DNA of 64,000 nucleotides. It comes from Alkalinema sp. FACHB-956 (GTDB lineage Bacteria > Cyanobacteriota > Cyanobacteriia > Leptolyngbyales > Leptolyngbyaceae). The position numbers and the translations under genes are program-made. A model generated the notes under the pieces. It was not told the origin of the DNA. It saw only the letters and a list, made by a program, of their open reading frames with translations, and ran no database searches. This document shows, piece after piece, positions 6,788 through 15,684 of the stretch. Numbering within the stretch: position 1 is the stretch's first letter; the number at the start of each line of letters is the position of its first letter. The stretch lies in contig NZ_JACJRC010000022.1 of the NCBI RefSeq assembly GCF_014697025.1, positions 1 through 64,000 of the forward strand, given 5' to 3'.

Positions 6788-7982
6788 TAGGGTGGTTTCA
6801 TTTAGGGGGAGAAAAGCCATGAGTGAGTATGGAATAGACCTTGTGGAGCTGATTGGTGAGTGCACGAATGCCCTGTGGAATGGTACGGTAAGCTAATTGG
6901 CGCACAATGCTAATTACAAAACAGTTCAAGATTGCCCAGGTAATCGGAGCATTGCCCCCAGGCCGAGCAGAATCCTCTTCAAATAAGACATCTCGCACCC
7001 AATGGAGTCGATTTTCAATGCCCCAATGCTGTTGAATCTGGGTCAGAAAACGCTCTGCACTCAGGCAAAGACTGCTAATGTAGCCGCTTTGCTCGTGAAA
7101 CGGTTTGCCCTCTCGCACGCCTGAGCGTTCTACCCAAATCAAACATTCTAGTCCCGCCCACTGGCGTTTCAACTGCATCGGTGCAGCGTAGACAGAGACC
7201 TGACGTTGCACTTGGCGATTGTGGGTGAGATCGACCTGATGGGCTTGAGATAAACAATTCCCCCGTTTCCGTAAGCGTTGAACTGTCCGATAAAGCGTCG
7301 GTTGATTCGCCTTGAGTCCAATTAGATAATGTTGCTGTTGCTCAGTGATGTGCTGGACTGTTTTTTTTGGCAATGGAGCGCATCTAACGTAAACATCACA
7401 GGCTGTCCAGCCAAGCTCTGAATCAACTGACGCACCACTTCAATCTCGCTGACCTGTTTATTATTCATGACCCGTAAACCCAGAACCACTCCACTTTGAT
7501 GGGTGAAGGCAGCAACGGTGCAGACAAAATTCTGATACGACGCTTGGTAATCTTTTAAGGTACTTTTGATACTTTTGCCATCTAGCGCCACCCAGGTAGG
7601 TTCGCTCAGAGGAAAGGCCATCTGACTCCACTGATTAAACAAGGCCAGTAACGGTTCAAACTCGACATGCAACAAGACCCGCCGAAACGTGGAGTAGGAC
7701 GGAATCCGGGTCTGACTCGGTAAGTCTAACAGCTCACAGAGGCCCGACCAGTGTTGCTGAGCAAAGTCTGCTAAGGGCCGATAGCCTCGATACCCACAGA
7801 GGGTTCCGAGCAAAATCAAGATCATGACGAGCCAGAGTTCATGGCGTTTGCCTTTATTTTTTCGGTAGTCTGGGATTTGTTTGAGTGCGTCGATGAGATT
7901 CAGGGTGGGAGGAGCAGTCATGATGAAACCTCAGGCAGCTCCTTCCAGTTTCATTTTTATACCCATAAATGAAACCACCCTA
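6788..7982 (-). mobile_element. ISAs1-like insertion sequence, about 1.2 kb, complete ends
   Basis: Terminal inverted repeats are visible: TAGGGTGGTTTCATTTAGGG at the left (6788-6807) and its near-perfect complement ending CCCATAAATGAAACCACCCTA at the right (7962-7982), differing at one position of the first twenty. A 19-base direct repeat flanks the element. The interior is filled by one transposase gene read in two overlapping frames. Length, transposase type and end structure fit the ISAs1 (H-repeat-associated) family. The long flanking repeat is more than the 8-10 bases usually quoted for the family; part of it may be coincidental symmetry of the target palindrome. Confidence 0.85.
6798..7921 (-). 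CDS. ISAs1-family transposase, split by a -1 frame change at an A8 run
   Basis: The first frame starts at ATG 7921 and encodes the N-terminal DUF4372-like part (LIDALKQIPDYRKNKGKRHE) and the first catalytic aspartates (VALDGKS and FTLDALHCQKK). At 7361-7368 (minus-strand A8) this frame runs into a premature end; the -1 frame continues QKK-TVQHITEQQQHYLIGL and holds the catalytic Glu region HWGIENRLHWVRDVLFEED and the C-terminus to 6798. Joined, the product is about 374 residues, the normal length of the family, with all DDE residues present. The minus-strand sequence CC-A-AAA-AAA-C is a classic slippery site, so programmed -1 frameshifting or transcriptional slippage could restore the enzyme. 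Simple inactivation or a homopolymer sequencing error are the alternatives. The stop codon lies in the left inverted repeat. Confidence 0.85.
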
Positions 7983-8006
7983 CTGTTCCCCCCTTAATAA
8001 GGGGGG
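7983..8006. repeat. Right flanking direct repeat and remaining target palindrome
   Basis: Positions 7983-8001 repeat the 19 bases left of the element. Continuing to 8006 completes a palindrome with a one-base centre (CCCCCCTTA-A-TAAGGGGGG, 7988-8006), the intact form of the target. Such C6/G6 palindromes followed by GCTAGGGGGGATC are recurrent spacer elements of cyanobacteria. Confidence 0.65.
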
Positions 8007-8112
8007 CTAGGGGGGATCGGATCTGTGGCATGGACGAATTAATTTGGATACCACTGTCCTAAATCCATGGGCTGTAGCAATATCCAGCCAGCAATCCACT
8101 AAACATTATTCC

Positions 8113-9645
8113 CTACATTACACAGCGAATTGCCTCCAGCATTGCCCTTGCTTTATTCAGCGTTTCTTCGTACTCACTTTCCGGCACAGAATCCGCAACC
8201 AGACCCGCACCCGCCTGCACGCTCACCCGATGCTGGCCATTCTCCATCGGCTGCACAATCATGGTACGAATCGCGATCGCGCTATTCAGTTGCCCCTCAA
8301 AATCGTAGTAACCATACACCCCGGAGTACACCCCCCGGCGGCAAGGCTCCAGATCATGGATAATTTGCATGGCCCGAATCTTGGGTGCACCACTCACCGT
8401 CCCCGCCGGGAAGCAAGCTTTCAGCAAATCCCACGCCGTTTTATCAGACCGTAAATCCCCAATCACATTACTCACAATGTGCATGACATGGGAATAGCGC
8501 TCAATGATCATCAATTCATCCACTTTAACGCTGCCGTTAATGCAAACGCGACCGAGATCATTGCGCCCTAAATCCACCAGCATCACATGTTCCGCAACTT
8601 CCTTCGGGTCGCTCAGTAAATCCTGTTCCAAGGCCAATTCTTCCTGGGGCGTTTTACCCCGCTTCCGCGTTCCCGCGATCGGACGTACCGTGGCAATTTT
8701 ACGATCGCCCTCCGGCGCGTTTTCCGCCTTCACCATAATTTCTGGACTGGAACCAATAATCTGCCAATCGCCAAAATTAAAGTACGACATGTAGGGCGAT
8801 GGATTGACCAGCCGCAACGATCGATACAAATTAAACGGATCGCCCGCATACTCCGTAGACAGCCGCTGGGAAATCACCACCTGGAAAATATCCCCCGCCT
8901 TAATATGCCCCTTAGCTTTCTCCACCGCCTGACAGAAATTTTCCTTCGTAAAATTGCTCGTAATGGCAATCTCTTGGGCGTTGCTTCTGGCGTTGTTCGG
9001 TTTCCAATCGAAACGTTTTGCTCGATCGGTAATAGGCGATTCTAATTTCCGCACCAATTCCTTCACCCGATCGCAGGCTTTGGCATAGGCTGTTTGTAAA
9101 TCCGTATTCGGATCTCGCAAATCGGCATAGGCAATCGCCCACACCTTGCGCTTCACCTGATCAAAAATCAACAAGTTATCGATCTGCATCCACAACCCAT
9201 CGGGCAAATCCCCTTCCTGGGGCGGATAAATCGTGACCGTGGGCTCAATCCAGTTAATTAACTCATACCCCCAAAAACCAAACAGTCCACCAATACCCGG
9301 TGGCAGTTCCGGCAACTTGACCGGGTGGAAGTCGGCCAACCCATTCGCCAAGGCAATAAACGGATCCCCGGTGAATTCATGCTGGGAGCCATCGCGATAG
9401 GTCTGCACGGTGCGATCGCCCCGCGCTTCCATAATCCACAGCGGATCGCAGCCCAAAAAGCTGTAGCGACCCACCGTTTCCCCGCCTTCCACCGATTCCA
9501 ATAGAAAGTTGTAGGGGCGATCGCTACAGACCCGATACCAAGCAGAAACGGGCGTATCTAAATCCGCAACCCACTCTTGGTACACGGGAACAAAATTACC
9601 TTGCTGGGCTAACTTAGAAAACTGATTAAAGTCAGGAAAAATCAT
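8113..9645 (-). CDS. trpE: Anthranilate synthase component I
   Basis: A 510-residue enzyme making anthranilate from chorismate and ammonia, the first committed step of tryptophan synthesis; it normally works with the glutaminase TrpG, which is not in this window. The N-terminal region starts MIFPDFNQFSKLAQQGNFVP and includes the feedback-site segment LLESVEGGETVGRYSFLG. The chorismate-binding C-terminal part shows QVVISQRLSTEYAGDPFNLY, SPEIMVK, RPIAGTRKRGKTPQEE, HVMLVDLGRNDLGRV, FPAGTVSGAPKIRAM and RRGVYSGVYGYY. The ATG at 9645 gives the usual cyanobacterial N-terminus; an ATG-like start at 9690 would add 15 unconserved residues. No leader peptide or attenuator is evident. The gene is single, as usual in cyanobacteria. 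Confidence 0.95.
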   Translation of the reverse strand: MIFPDFNQFSKLAQQGNFVPVYQEWVADLDTPVSAWYRVCSDRPYNFLLESVEGGETVGRYSFLGCDPLWIMEARGDRTVQTYRDGSQHEFTGDPFIALANGLADFHPVKLPELPPGIGGLFGFWGYELINWIEPTVTIYPPQEGDLPDGLWMQIDNLLIFDQVKRKVWAIAYADLRDPNTDLQTAYAKACDRVKELVRKLESPITDRAKRFDWKPNNARSNAQEIAITSNFTKENFCQAVEKAKGHIKAGDIFQVVISQRLSTEYAGDPFNLYRSLRLVNPSPYMSYFNFGDWQIIGSSPEIMVKAENAPEGDRKIATVRPIAGTRKRGKTPQEELALEQDLLSDPKEVAEHVMLVDLGRNDLGRVCINGSVKVDELMIIERYSHVMHIVSNVIGDLRSDKTAWDLLKACFPAGTVSGAPKIRAMQIIHDLEPCRRGVYSGVYGYYDFEGQLNSAIAIRTMIVQPMENGQHRVSVQAGAGLVADSVPESEYEETLNKARAMLEAIRCVM

Positions 9646-9930
9646 GGGGTTTCTACTCAAGATCGATGAGACGGCAGACAATGGAAACACAGATGGCTAG
9701 TTGTAGCGATAGGGCAAACTATTGGGCGGCATCCGCCCATCCCTTCCATCCGATCGTCCACAGATTCTGCATCACCCTAGTCATGATTGCTGGAGAATTC
9801 TACTCTAACGATTGTACGAGTTAACGTCCCAGTTCCCTGAAAAATCTTCCTGCTTCGCGGGATGTCCCTTGCAACCGACTCCATGCAGCAAACCCAATCC
9901 CAGCAGCAGCCCCAATCCCAACCCAGAAAC

Positions 9931-9987
9931 CCTAATAAAACCTAATAAAAAATTGTGGAGACACCCTAAAAGAGCATCTCCACAATT
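9931..9987 (-). terminator. Intrinsic terminator downstream of psaD
   Basis: A perfect 11-bp stem AATTGTGGAGA (9951-9961) / TCTCCACAATT (9977-9987). Read on the minus strand it is followed by TTTTTATTAGGTTTTATTAG, a good T-rich tail. It lies 37 bases after the psaD stop codon. Confidence 0.85.
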
Positions 9988-10023
9988 ATGCTGAGTCCAG
10001 CTAGTCAGGCTCTAGAAAGCAAA

Positions 10024-10446
10024 TTACGGATCGATCGTCCGCTTGCCACTGAACTTCAGCGTAGAAGGGTTGGGGTTGGAACCGATGTTACGGGGTACAT
10101 GGTTCACAATTTCCCGGCCAGCGTTCACCTTTTCAGGGAAGACGCCGTCAGCAGGGTGCAGGTATTGGATCTCACCATTGGGATAAACCCGGTAGATCTT
10201 GTAGTTGGTGATTTTAAACTTCGTCTTGAGTTGGGTCCCAAGCGCTAGGCAGTGCTCTTTGCGAGCGAGGTATACCAGGTTCTCACCCTCATGCATGGTT
10301 GCCGCACCACCCATGGGCATTTCGAACACTTGGGACTTTTTACTTTCCCAGGTGATGGCATACTTCTCTTCAACCTCAGCCTTGGTCAGCAGGCCGCCGG
10401 TGCTGCCCGGAAAGATGGGCGCTTTTCCAGTAAGCGTTTCTGACAT
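10024..10446 (-). CDS. psaD: Photosystem I reaction centre subunit II (PsaD)
   Basis: A 140-residue stromal-side (cytoplasmic) extrinsic subunit of photosystem I that forms the ferredoxin docking site and holds PsaC and PsaE. The sequence is highly conserved: [72 protein letters not shown] and [20 protein letters not shown]. The length equals that of other cyanobacterial PsaD proteins. The start ATG is preceded by a purine-rich GAGAGA. It is a single-gene unit with its own terminator and a 387-base upstream spacer, consistent with strong independent, light-dependent transcription. Confidence 0.98.
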   Translation of the reverse strand: MSETLTGKAPIFPGSTGGLLTKAEVEEKYAITWESKKSQVFEMPMGGAATMHEGENLVYLARKEHCLALGTQLKTKFKITNYKIYRVYPNGEIQYLHPADGVFPEKVNAGREIVNHVPRNIGSNPNPSTLKFSGKRTIDP

Positions 10447-10833
10447 GGTTCTCTCTCTAAGAACATTTTCCGCAATTCTACCTTTCAGACTTCCCTGGTT
10501 TAGCGAGTTCGTTGGGATCTGTAACAGTTGTTAATACCTATCCAGTTCCTAGGCCGCTTTGTCCTTCCATATAACCCTCCTAGGCCGATCGAAACCCCAT
10601 TTTCCTTGGGATCCAGAGAACACTCTACAGAATGATCCTTAGGATTTATTAATCGTTTGGCAATCATCTGTAAAGGAGCCAGGTCGGGATTCAGGATCGA
10701 TTGATCTGCCAGTCATCCCTAAGCGGCCCTTAGTCTTTGCTTAAACCTTCGTGACAAGGCCTATGACGAGCCCTGTGACAAGCTTTGTCATAAGCCTTGT
10801 CATCAGCTTCGGAATAGCTTCCATCAGCCTCGG
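10447..10833. other. psaD upstream spacer with imperfect GACAAG palindromes
   Basis: No gene seen. The right part (10752-10803) has four related copies of a GACAAG/CTTGTC-type word, including the hairpin TGACAA-GCT-TTGTCA at 10776-10790. It follows the stop of the cyclic-nucleotide-domain gene and could end its transcript, but there is no T-tract. The left part should hold the psaD promoter; I cannot place it precisely. Confidence 0.4.
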
Positions 10834-11376
10834 TTAATAACCTCGGAGCCGCTTCACCAAGGTTTCCAGCCGATGCCGTGCTTGGGGCAATTTCTCAATG
10901 ACCGTCGGACTGAGTTCCCGTGCCATGGGGATGGGCGATTCCAACGGATATTCGTTGCCATAGCCCAGCATTCCTACAGTGTTACGCATCCGATCGGCCA
11001 AAAAGAGGGCGATCGCGCGATAGAAGTGAGCAGCGAAGTCTCCATCCTCTTCCAGTTTGCGCTGCAATGACTCCCGAGGAATCGCAAAGACTAAGCTATC
11101 GCGCTCCGCAGTCACCGTCGCCATGGGGGGGCGGGCGTCTAGGAACGAGATTTCTCCCACCACATCCCCACTGGTCAGTTGAGACACCTCAATCCCTTGA
11201 TGGGACTCGATCGTAACTTTGAGGAGACCGCTCAACACGATATAAAAGGCATCGACGGGGTGACCTTCTTCAATGAGCTGGGTGCCTGCTGGAAGCTGCT
11301 CCTTCCGCCCCACGTACAGCATCCAATCCATATCGCTATCACTCAATTCTCCCAACAAGAAGAATATTTTTCGCAT
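10834..11376 (-). CDS. Cyclic-nucleotide-binding-domain protein without DNA-binding domain
   Basis: A 180-residue protein with one CRP-type cNMP domain at about residues 5-125: LPAGTQLIEEGHPVDAFYIV, LSGLLKVTI, QLTSGDVVGEISFLDARPPM and ATVTAERDSLVFAIPRE. No helix-turn-helix follows; the last 50 residues are a helical tail, so it is not a classical Crp/Fnr regulator. The arginine that contacts the cyclic phosphate in CRP-like domains (R-x-A-T position) is replaced (PPMATV), so nucleotide binding may be absent or altered. ATG 11376 is preferred to TTG 11397. No neighbour suggests a partner. It is monocistronic. Confidence 0.8.
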   Translation of the reverse strand: MRKIFFLLGELSDSDMDWMLYVGRKEQLPAGTQLIEEGHPVDAFYIVLSGLLKVTIESHQGIEVSQLTSGDVVGEISFLDARPPMATVTAERDSLVFAIPRESLQRKLEEDGDFAAHFYRAIALFLADRMRNTVGMLGYGNEYPLESPIPMARELSPTVIEKLPQARHRLETLVKRLRGY

Positions 11377-11966
11377 AGGGCTGGCCGAGAAAGACAACTA
11401 CGATGCGCGGCAAAAATTGCAGCAGAGGCAGAACATTATGGATCCTACCCAAGGGCTAAACCAACATCCTTCCGATGAATTTTCCGTAATCCAATGATAA
11501 ATCCTCCGTACTTTTGTCCAATAGCCTTTCCCCCGTCAAGCCCCATGACTGGGTCTCTAGTTCAGAAATACCTAGTAGACAATTTGCGAGTCTTCATCCA
11601 GTATCAACAACAATCCTACGCTGCCCTAAGATAGGATCCCTAAGGTCATAAACCTATGACTTGCGACCATTGGTCTAGGACTCAGATCGGAAAGTTCGAG
11701 ATCTGAAAGTTTAGGATCTGAAATTCTGAGTGGCAGCGTAGCGGGAAGCATCCAGCCCATTGATCACCCATTGATCATTAGATGATCAGTCAACTGGTGC
11801 CATCCTTGTTCTTAAAGTCTATCGAGGTTGAGACTGACGGGGGGCGATTACATAGAAAATCTTCTGATTTACTGAAAAGTCAACCCACGAGAATCCCACC
11901 CGTTCAGCCTCTGGCAAACGTCTAATGGCAAACGTCTAACCTCCATTGGCTAACGGCCCTTCGCAG
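11377..11966. other. Intergenic stretch with no gene recognised
   Basis: 590 bases without a supportable frame. Around 11686-11736 there are three related words (GATCGGAAAGTTC, GATCTGAAAGTTT, GATCTGAAATTCT), another example of the short imperfect tandem repeats found in many spacers of this window. No convincing terminator or RNA gene was seen. Confidence 0.4.
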
Positions 11967-13289
11967 TTAACGAATCGCGTAAAGATCGCTGCCACCTTTG
12001 AGGGAGAAATGTAAGGAGTGCGCTAAATCCTTGCTAGAGCGGGTTGTAAATAACAGCAACCCCAAAAGAGAAAGCCCCGCAGAAATCCCAAAAACACCAC
12101 GATAGCCCACAAAATCAGCCAGTCCGCCCACTAGAGGTCCCGCCAGAAAAACCCCAAGATCAAACCCCGCAATACATAGGCTAAAAATCCGTCCCCGTTC
12201 CCCAGGATTCGATCGATCGGCCAACAGCGTGATTGTAATGGGGAGTAACGTACCTCCACCAATTCCTTCCAGGAGTCCGGCCAAGATAAACAGATCGTTC
12301 CGGGGAGCCAACCACAACATCAACATTGAAATGCAATAGCAAGCGAGTCCCAGGGTAATAAAGCGCCCTCGACCGTAGCGATCGCTATTCCTTCCGGCTA
12401 AAAATCGCATCAGGAAGCTGGTCATGGCAGCAGAGGTATAAAACGTACCTGCTGTGACCGTCAGTTGAGTTTCGCGCAGATACAAGGGCACGAAAATACT
12501 GAGAATGCCAAAGGCCATACCCACAATCAGCAGGGTCAGCGTCGGAATTCGCAGGCGATCGCTCCAGAGAATCTGCCAAAATGGTTGCCCCTGGGAAGTC
12601 GCCACAGCCCCAGCGGGATAGCCTTCGGAAATTACCGGGGCCGTCTCCAACACCGATGGTGGCACTTGAGGAGATGCCCCGGTAGGCTGAACTGACCTAG
12701 GTTGGGGCTGGGTCGCAGCAACGCCCCCAATACCCAGGCCAAAGATTAAACTCAAACCCGCGATCGCACTGGCAGCCAGAAAGCAAAGGCTATAGCCCCA
12801 TTGATGCAGCAACCAATCACCCAACAACGGCCCCAACGCCATTCCAATCGGGGTCACCAAGGTCATGTAACCAATCACTTCCCCTCGGCTCTGGGGCGGG
12901 GCGATGTCCGTCACCAAGGTACTGTAGGCCGTAGTAAAGGCCGCAATACTCAGTCCATGAAACACCCGCACCAGCAAAAGGAGTTCCTTCGGCTGGGTCA
13001 GAAAATATCCCAATGGCGCGATCGTGGCCGCCACAATCCCAATGAGAAGGACTAATTTGCGGCCTCGATGATCGGCCAAATGTCCCATGTGCGGACGAAA
13101 GAGCAACAGTCCAACGGCAAATGCAGCCATCACAATACCTAGTTCTTGAGCCGTTGCCCCGTTATCACGGATGTACAACGGCAAGACGGGCAGGAGACTA
13201 GCCATGCACATCCAAAATAAAAGTCCACAGGCAAATAATGCACTCAGACTACGGCGAATAGAAGGCGAAAGCTGCGCAATAGCACCCAT
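11967..13289 (-). CDS. MFS transporter, drug-exporter-like (DHA1 type)
   Basis: A 440-residue inner-membrane transporter with twelve predicted hydrophobic segments and a central cytoplasmic loop (about residues 190-235, Pro/Gln-rich). Motif A of the superfamily is visible between segments 2 and 3 as GHLADHRGRKLVLLIG and repeated in the second half as GRNSDRYGRGRFITLG. The segment LVTPIGMALGPLLGDWL after helix 4 resembles motif C, typical of antiporters that export compounds. The ATG at 13289 is used; TTG 13295 would add two residues. Substrate cannot be told. No regulator gene lies next to it. Confidence 0.88.
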   Translation of the reverse strand: MGAIAQLSPSIRRSLSALFACGLLFWMCMASLLPVLPLYIRDNGATAQELGIVMAAFAVGLLLFRPHMGHLADHRGRKLVLLIGIVAATIAPLGYFLTQPKELLLLVRVFHGLSIAAFTTAYSTLVTDIAPPQSRGEVIGYMTLVTPIGMALGPLLGDWLLHQWGYSLCFLAASAIAGLSLIFGLGIGGVAATQPQPRSVQPTGASPQVPPSVLETAPVISEGYPAGAVATSQGQPFWQILWSDRLRIPTLTLLIVGMAFGILSIFVPLYLRETQLTVTAGTFYTSAAMTSFLMRFLAGRNSDRYGRGRFITLGLACYCISMLMLWLAPRNDLFILAGLLEGIGGGTLLPITITLLADRSNPGERGRIFSLCIAGFDLGVFLAGPLVGGLADFVGYRGVFGISAGLSLLGLLLFTTRSSKDLAHSLHFSLKGGSDLYAIR

Positions 13290-14195
13290 GGTCAAGCAAT
13301 AGCACCCATCAGCAAAGGTTTCAGTCTAAAAGCTCAGAGAGTCAAGCAGTTCAGAGATTCAAACAGTTCAGAGGTTCAAACAGAAGTTCTAGGATAGCAA
13401 CTTAACTTAACAGTTGACAGAATCCCGGATAAATTCGCTTGAATAGAAAAATGAGCAGCAGACTGAATCCTCGGGCAACCATCCCATGATCTGCCTAGAG
13501 GGCATGTCCAGCATGGAGGGTGTTTCTAGAAAGTCCGATGGAATGCATGGGAATCAATCAGAATCTAGACACAATTGAAGGCACGATCGAATTCGATCGC
13601 GATCGGGGATAACAATGCTGCCAGAAGCAATGCAGAAATCATATAGAAAGGATGCAGAAATAAGTCTCTCTTCAAAAGAATATTGCGATCGGCAATCCAT
13701 TTCATACACCAAATTGATTCCATACAAAATAAGTCCAGGCCATGGAACCATGACCTGGACTCGGTTTTAATATTCTAGCCTTCTATAAAATACAGTTCCC
13801 GCGATACAGCTTAAGAACTGTACAGCGTAAGAACGACTTGGCCAGAGGTTTTCATCAGAAAAACTAAACTTTTTGCTATCTATTACTAGGTTAATGGGGA
13901 GAAAACGGGAATTGTTGAAATCTATACATAACTTTAGGAAAGTCGCAAATTTTCGTTACAAGTGACCAGGCTTGGCTCCCCGCTTGGCTTTGCGCTTCCA
14001 GCACCTATCTCCCCATCCCCTTAGGATTTGATTGGTACGAGAGGCCCTAAGGCCATCGTCTTGCTCCATCAATGACCCTTCTCAGCCGAGATAACCACTT
14101 TCACAATACCTTTGAAAATGTAGCCTACAATGCAATTTAGGCCGGAACGGTATCGCGAGAACAACTGCAAAGCGGAAGGTTTCGCCCCAGCGACT
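13290..14195. other. 906-base intergenic stretch with one terminator-like hairpin
   Basis: No convincing gene. Near 13316-13388 there are imperfect repeats of TCAGAGATTCAAACAGT. A weak minus-strand frame (13554-13751) starts inside the hairpin at 13733-13760 and has no recognisable content, so I do not call it. The hairpin implies a transcript reading rightwards through about 13400-13730, perhaps a small RNA, but no known RNA family was recognised. Confidence 0.4.
13733..13772 (+). terminator. Terminator-like hairpin with no obvious upstream gene
   Basis: GTCCAGG (13733-13739) pairs with CCTGGAC (13754-13760), and inside it CCATGG/CCATG can pair further, giving an extended stem. The tail TCGGTTTTAATATT is T-rich on the plus strand. 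There is no plus-strand gene in the 440 bases before it. Confidence 0.5.
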
Positions 14196-15002
14196 CTACT
14201 GATTACCCAATTCTTTGGAACGGTTAGATGCGGCGCGCACGGCTTCAATTAACGCCGATCGCAGTCCCTGTTTCTCCAACTGTGCAATTCCCGCGATCGT
14301 CGTTCCACCCGGACTCGTAACCCGATCCTTGAGTTCTCCCGGATGCAGTCCTGATTCTTGTAATAATTGCGCCGTGCCTAACACAGTTTGAATGGCTAAT
14401 TGCAGCGCGATCGGTCGGGGCAATCCTGCAGCCACACCACCATCGGCCAAGGCTTCCACCACGAGGGCCACATAGCCTGGGCCAGACCCCGACAAACCCG
14501 TTACCGCATCCATGAGCGACTCTGGAATTTCAATCACACTCCCGACCGTCTCTAAAATGGTGCGAGCCCGTTCGACGTGGTGAGGTTGGCTATGCTGTCC
14601 TCGCGCGATCGCGGTGACGCCAGCACCCACCTGCGCGGGAGTATTGGGCATGGCCCGTAGGATGGGTTGCTCGGGAAAAGCGGCTTCTAATTGTGCGATC
14701 GAGGTTCCCGCTAGAATCGACAGCAGCACCGCCGATGTATGTGGCAAGGAGGCTGTCAGCTCAGTTGCAACCTGAAAAAAAATCTGGGGCTTAATCGCCA
14801 GCAAAACGACATCACTCGCGAGGGCCGCTTCGGAGTTCTTTGAAGTGACTTGAACCCCGTACTGACTTTGCAAAAAGCTGCGACGATCGCCATTCGGCTC
14901 ACTGACCAAAATTTCGATCGGTTGATATACAGATTTCATAATGAGGCGGGATATGAGCGCCTCGCCCATTACCCCGCCTCCAATCATGCCTAATTTAACC
15001 AA
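14196..15002 (-). CDS. proC: Pyrroline-5-carboxylate reductase
   Basis: A 268-residue enzyme for the last step of proline synthesis (P5C to proline with NAD(P)H). The N-terminal Rossmann motif is GMIGGGVMGEALISRL, followed by VVLLAIKPQ, MPNTPAQVGAGVTAIARG and the ProC signature region GLSGSGPGYVALVVEALADG and VTSPGGTTIAGIAQLEKQGL. The start is uncertain: a TTG at 15002 gives MVKLGMIGGG, exactly the family N-terminus, while a TTG at 15056 would add 18 unconserved residues but lies close behind sepF. sepF ends 17-70 bases upstream on the same strand, so the pair is probably one operon, a common cyanobacterial order downstream of pipX-pipY. Confidence 0.93.
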   Translation of the reverse strand: MVKLGMIGGGVMGEALISRLIMKSVYQPIEILVSEPNGDRRSFLQSQYGVQVTSKNSEAALASDVVLLAIKPQIFFQVATELTASLPHTSAVLLSILAGTSIAQLEAAFPEQPILRAMPNTPAQVGAGVTAIARGQHSQPHHVERARTILETVGSVIEIPESLMDAVTGLSGSGPGYVALVVEALADGGVAAGLPRPIALQLAIQTVLGTAQLLQESGLHPGELKDRVTSPGGTTIAGIAQLEKQGLRSALIEAVRAASNRSKELGNQ

Positions 15003-15072
15003 GGTCGTTTCGCTGAATAACAACTCTAAGTAACTTCCAGAAGGAACTCCTGGCAAAGCAACTTAGCCGCTA

Positions 15073-15684
15073 TTACTGTACCATGCGAACTTGTTCCGTA
15101 GCCCAAGTGGGAGCTGCTGTCGTTGCGGGACGAGCAGGCCGTGCCGGTTGGGGCTGAGGCACTTCATGAATCACGCCGGACTGAGTGCTCACTTGGACAC
15201 AACTGGGGGTGAAGAGGAAGATGCTTTCACCAATGCGTTCTTGGTGACCATCGATCGCGTAGGTACCACCAGCCACAAAGTCTACCGCCCGTTGCGCTTG
15301 GTCAGGGTCCATAATGGTGAGATTGAGAACCACAGACTTACGTTCCCGGAGAGATTGGATCACCTGGGGCATTTCCTCAAAGGAACGGGGTTCCATCACA
15401 ACCACCTCAGAGATTCCATTTGCGGCACCCGGCATACCAATTACATTACCCATAGGGACTGTTGCAGCAGAAGTAGTATTTGTCGTAGCAGATTCAGTAC
15501 TGGTCAAAGAAGAACGATCGCGGAAACGACGACGAGAGCGAGCATCATCTTCTTGAGCAGAAGCTGTGTTTTCTTCTTGGTAGAGATCCTGGTACTCTTG
15601 CCCATCCATCTCGTCGTACTCGTACTCGTAATCCATGGATTCGTTAAAACCAACAAAGTCACGAAGCTTACCGAAGATACCCAT
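15073..15684 (-). CDS. sepF: Cell division protein SepF
   Basis: A 203-residue cytoplasmic protein that tethers and bundles FtsZ at the division ring (Cdv2 in cyanobacteria). The N-terminal [13 protein letters not shown] is the membrane-binding amphipathic helix. An acidic Tyr/Glu/Asp-rich stretch and a variable linker (about 17-95) follow. The conserved core is at about 95-170: [60 protein letters not shown] and TPSCVQVST. The C-terminus is Pro/Ala-rich. It is followed closely by proC. Confidence 0.95.
   Translation of the reverse strand: MGIFGKLRDFVGFNESMDYEYEYDEMDGQEYQDLYQEENTASAQEDDARSRRRFRDRSSLTSTESATTNTTSAATVPMGNVIGMPGAANGISEVVVMEPRSFEEMPQVIQSLRERKSVVLNLTIMDPDQAQRAVDFVAGGTYAIDGHQERIGESIFLFTPSCVQVSTQSGVIHEVPQPQPARPARPATTAAPTWATEQVRMVQ

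Noticed and set aside
10447-10560. HLR1 (high-light regulatory) motif before psaD
   Set aside because: Only a single TGTTACA half-site is seen; the required direct pair with correct spacing is absent.
13554-13751. Minus-strand 65-codon frame in the MFS-proC spacer
   Set aside because: It starts inside a terminator-like hairpin and encodes no recognisable features.
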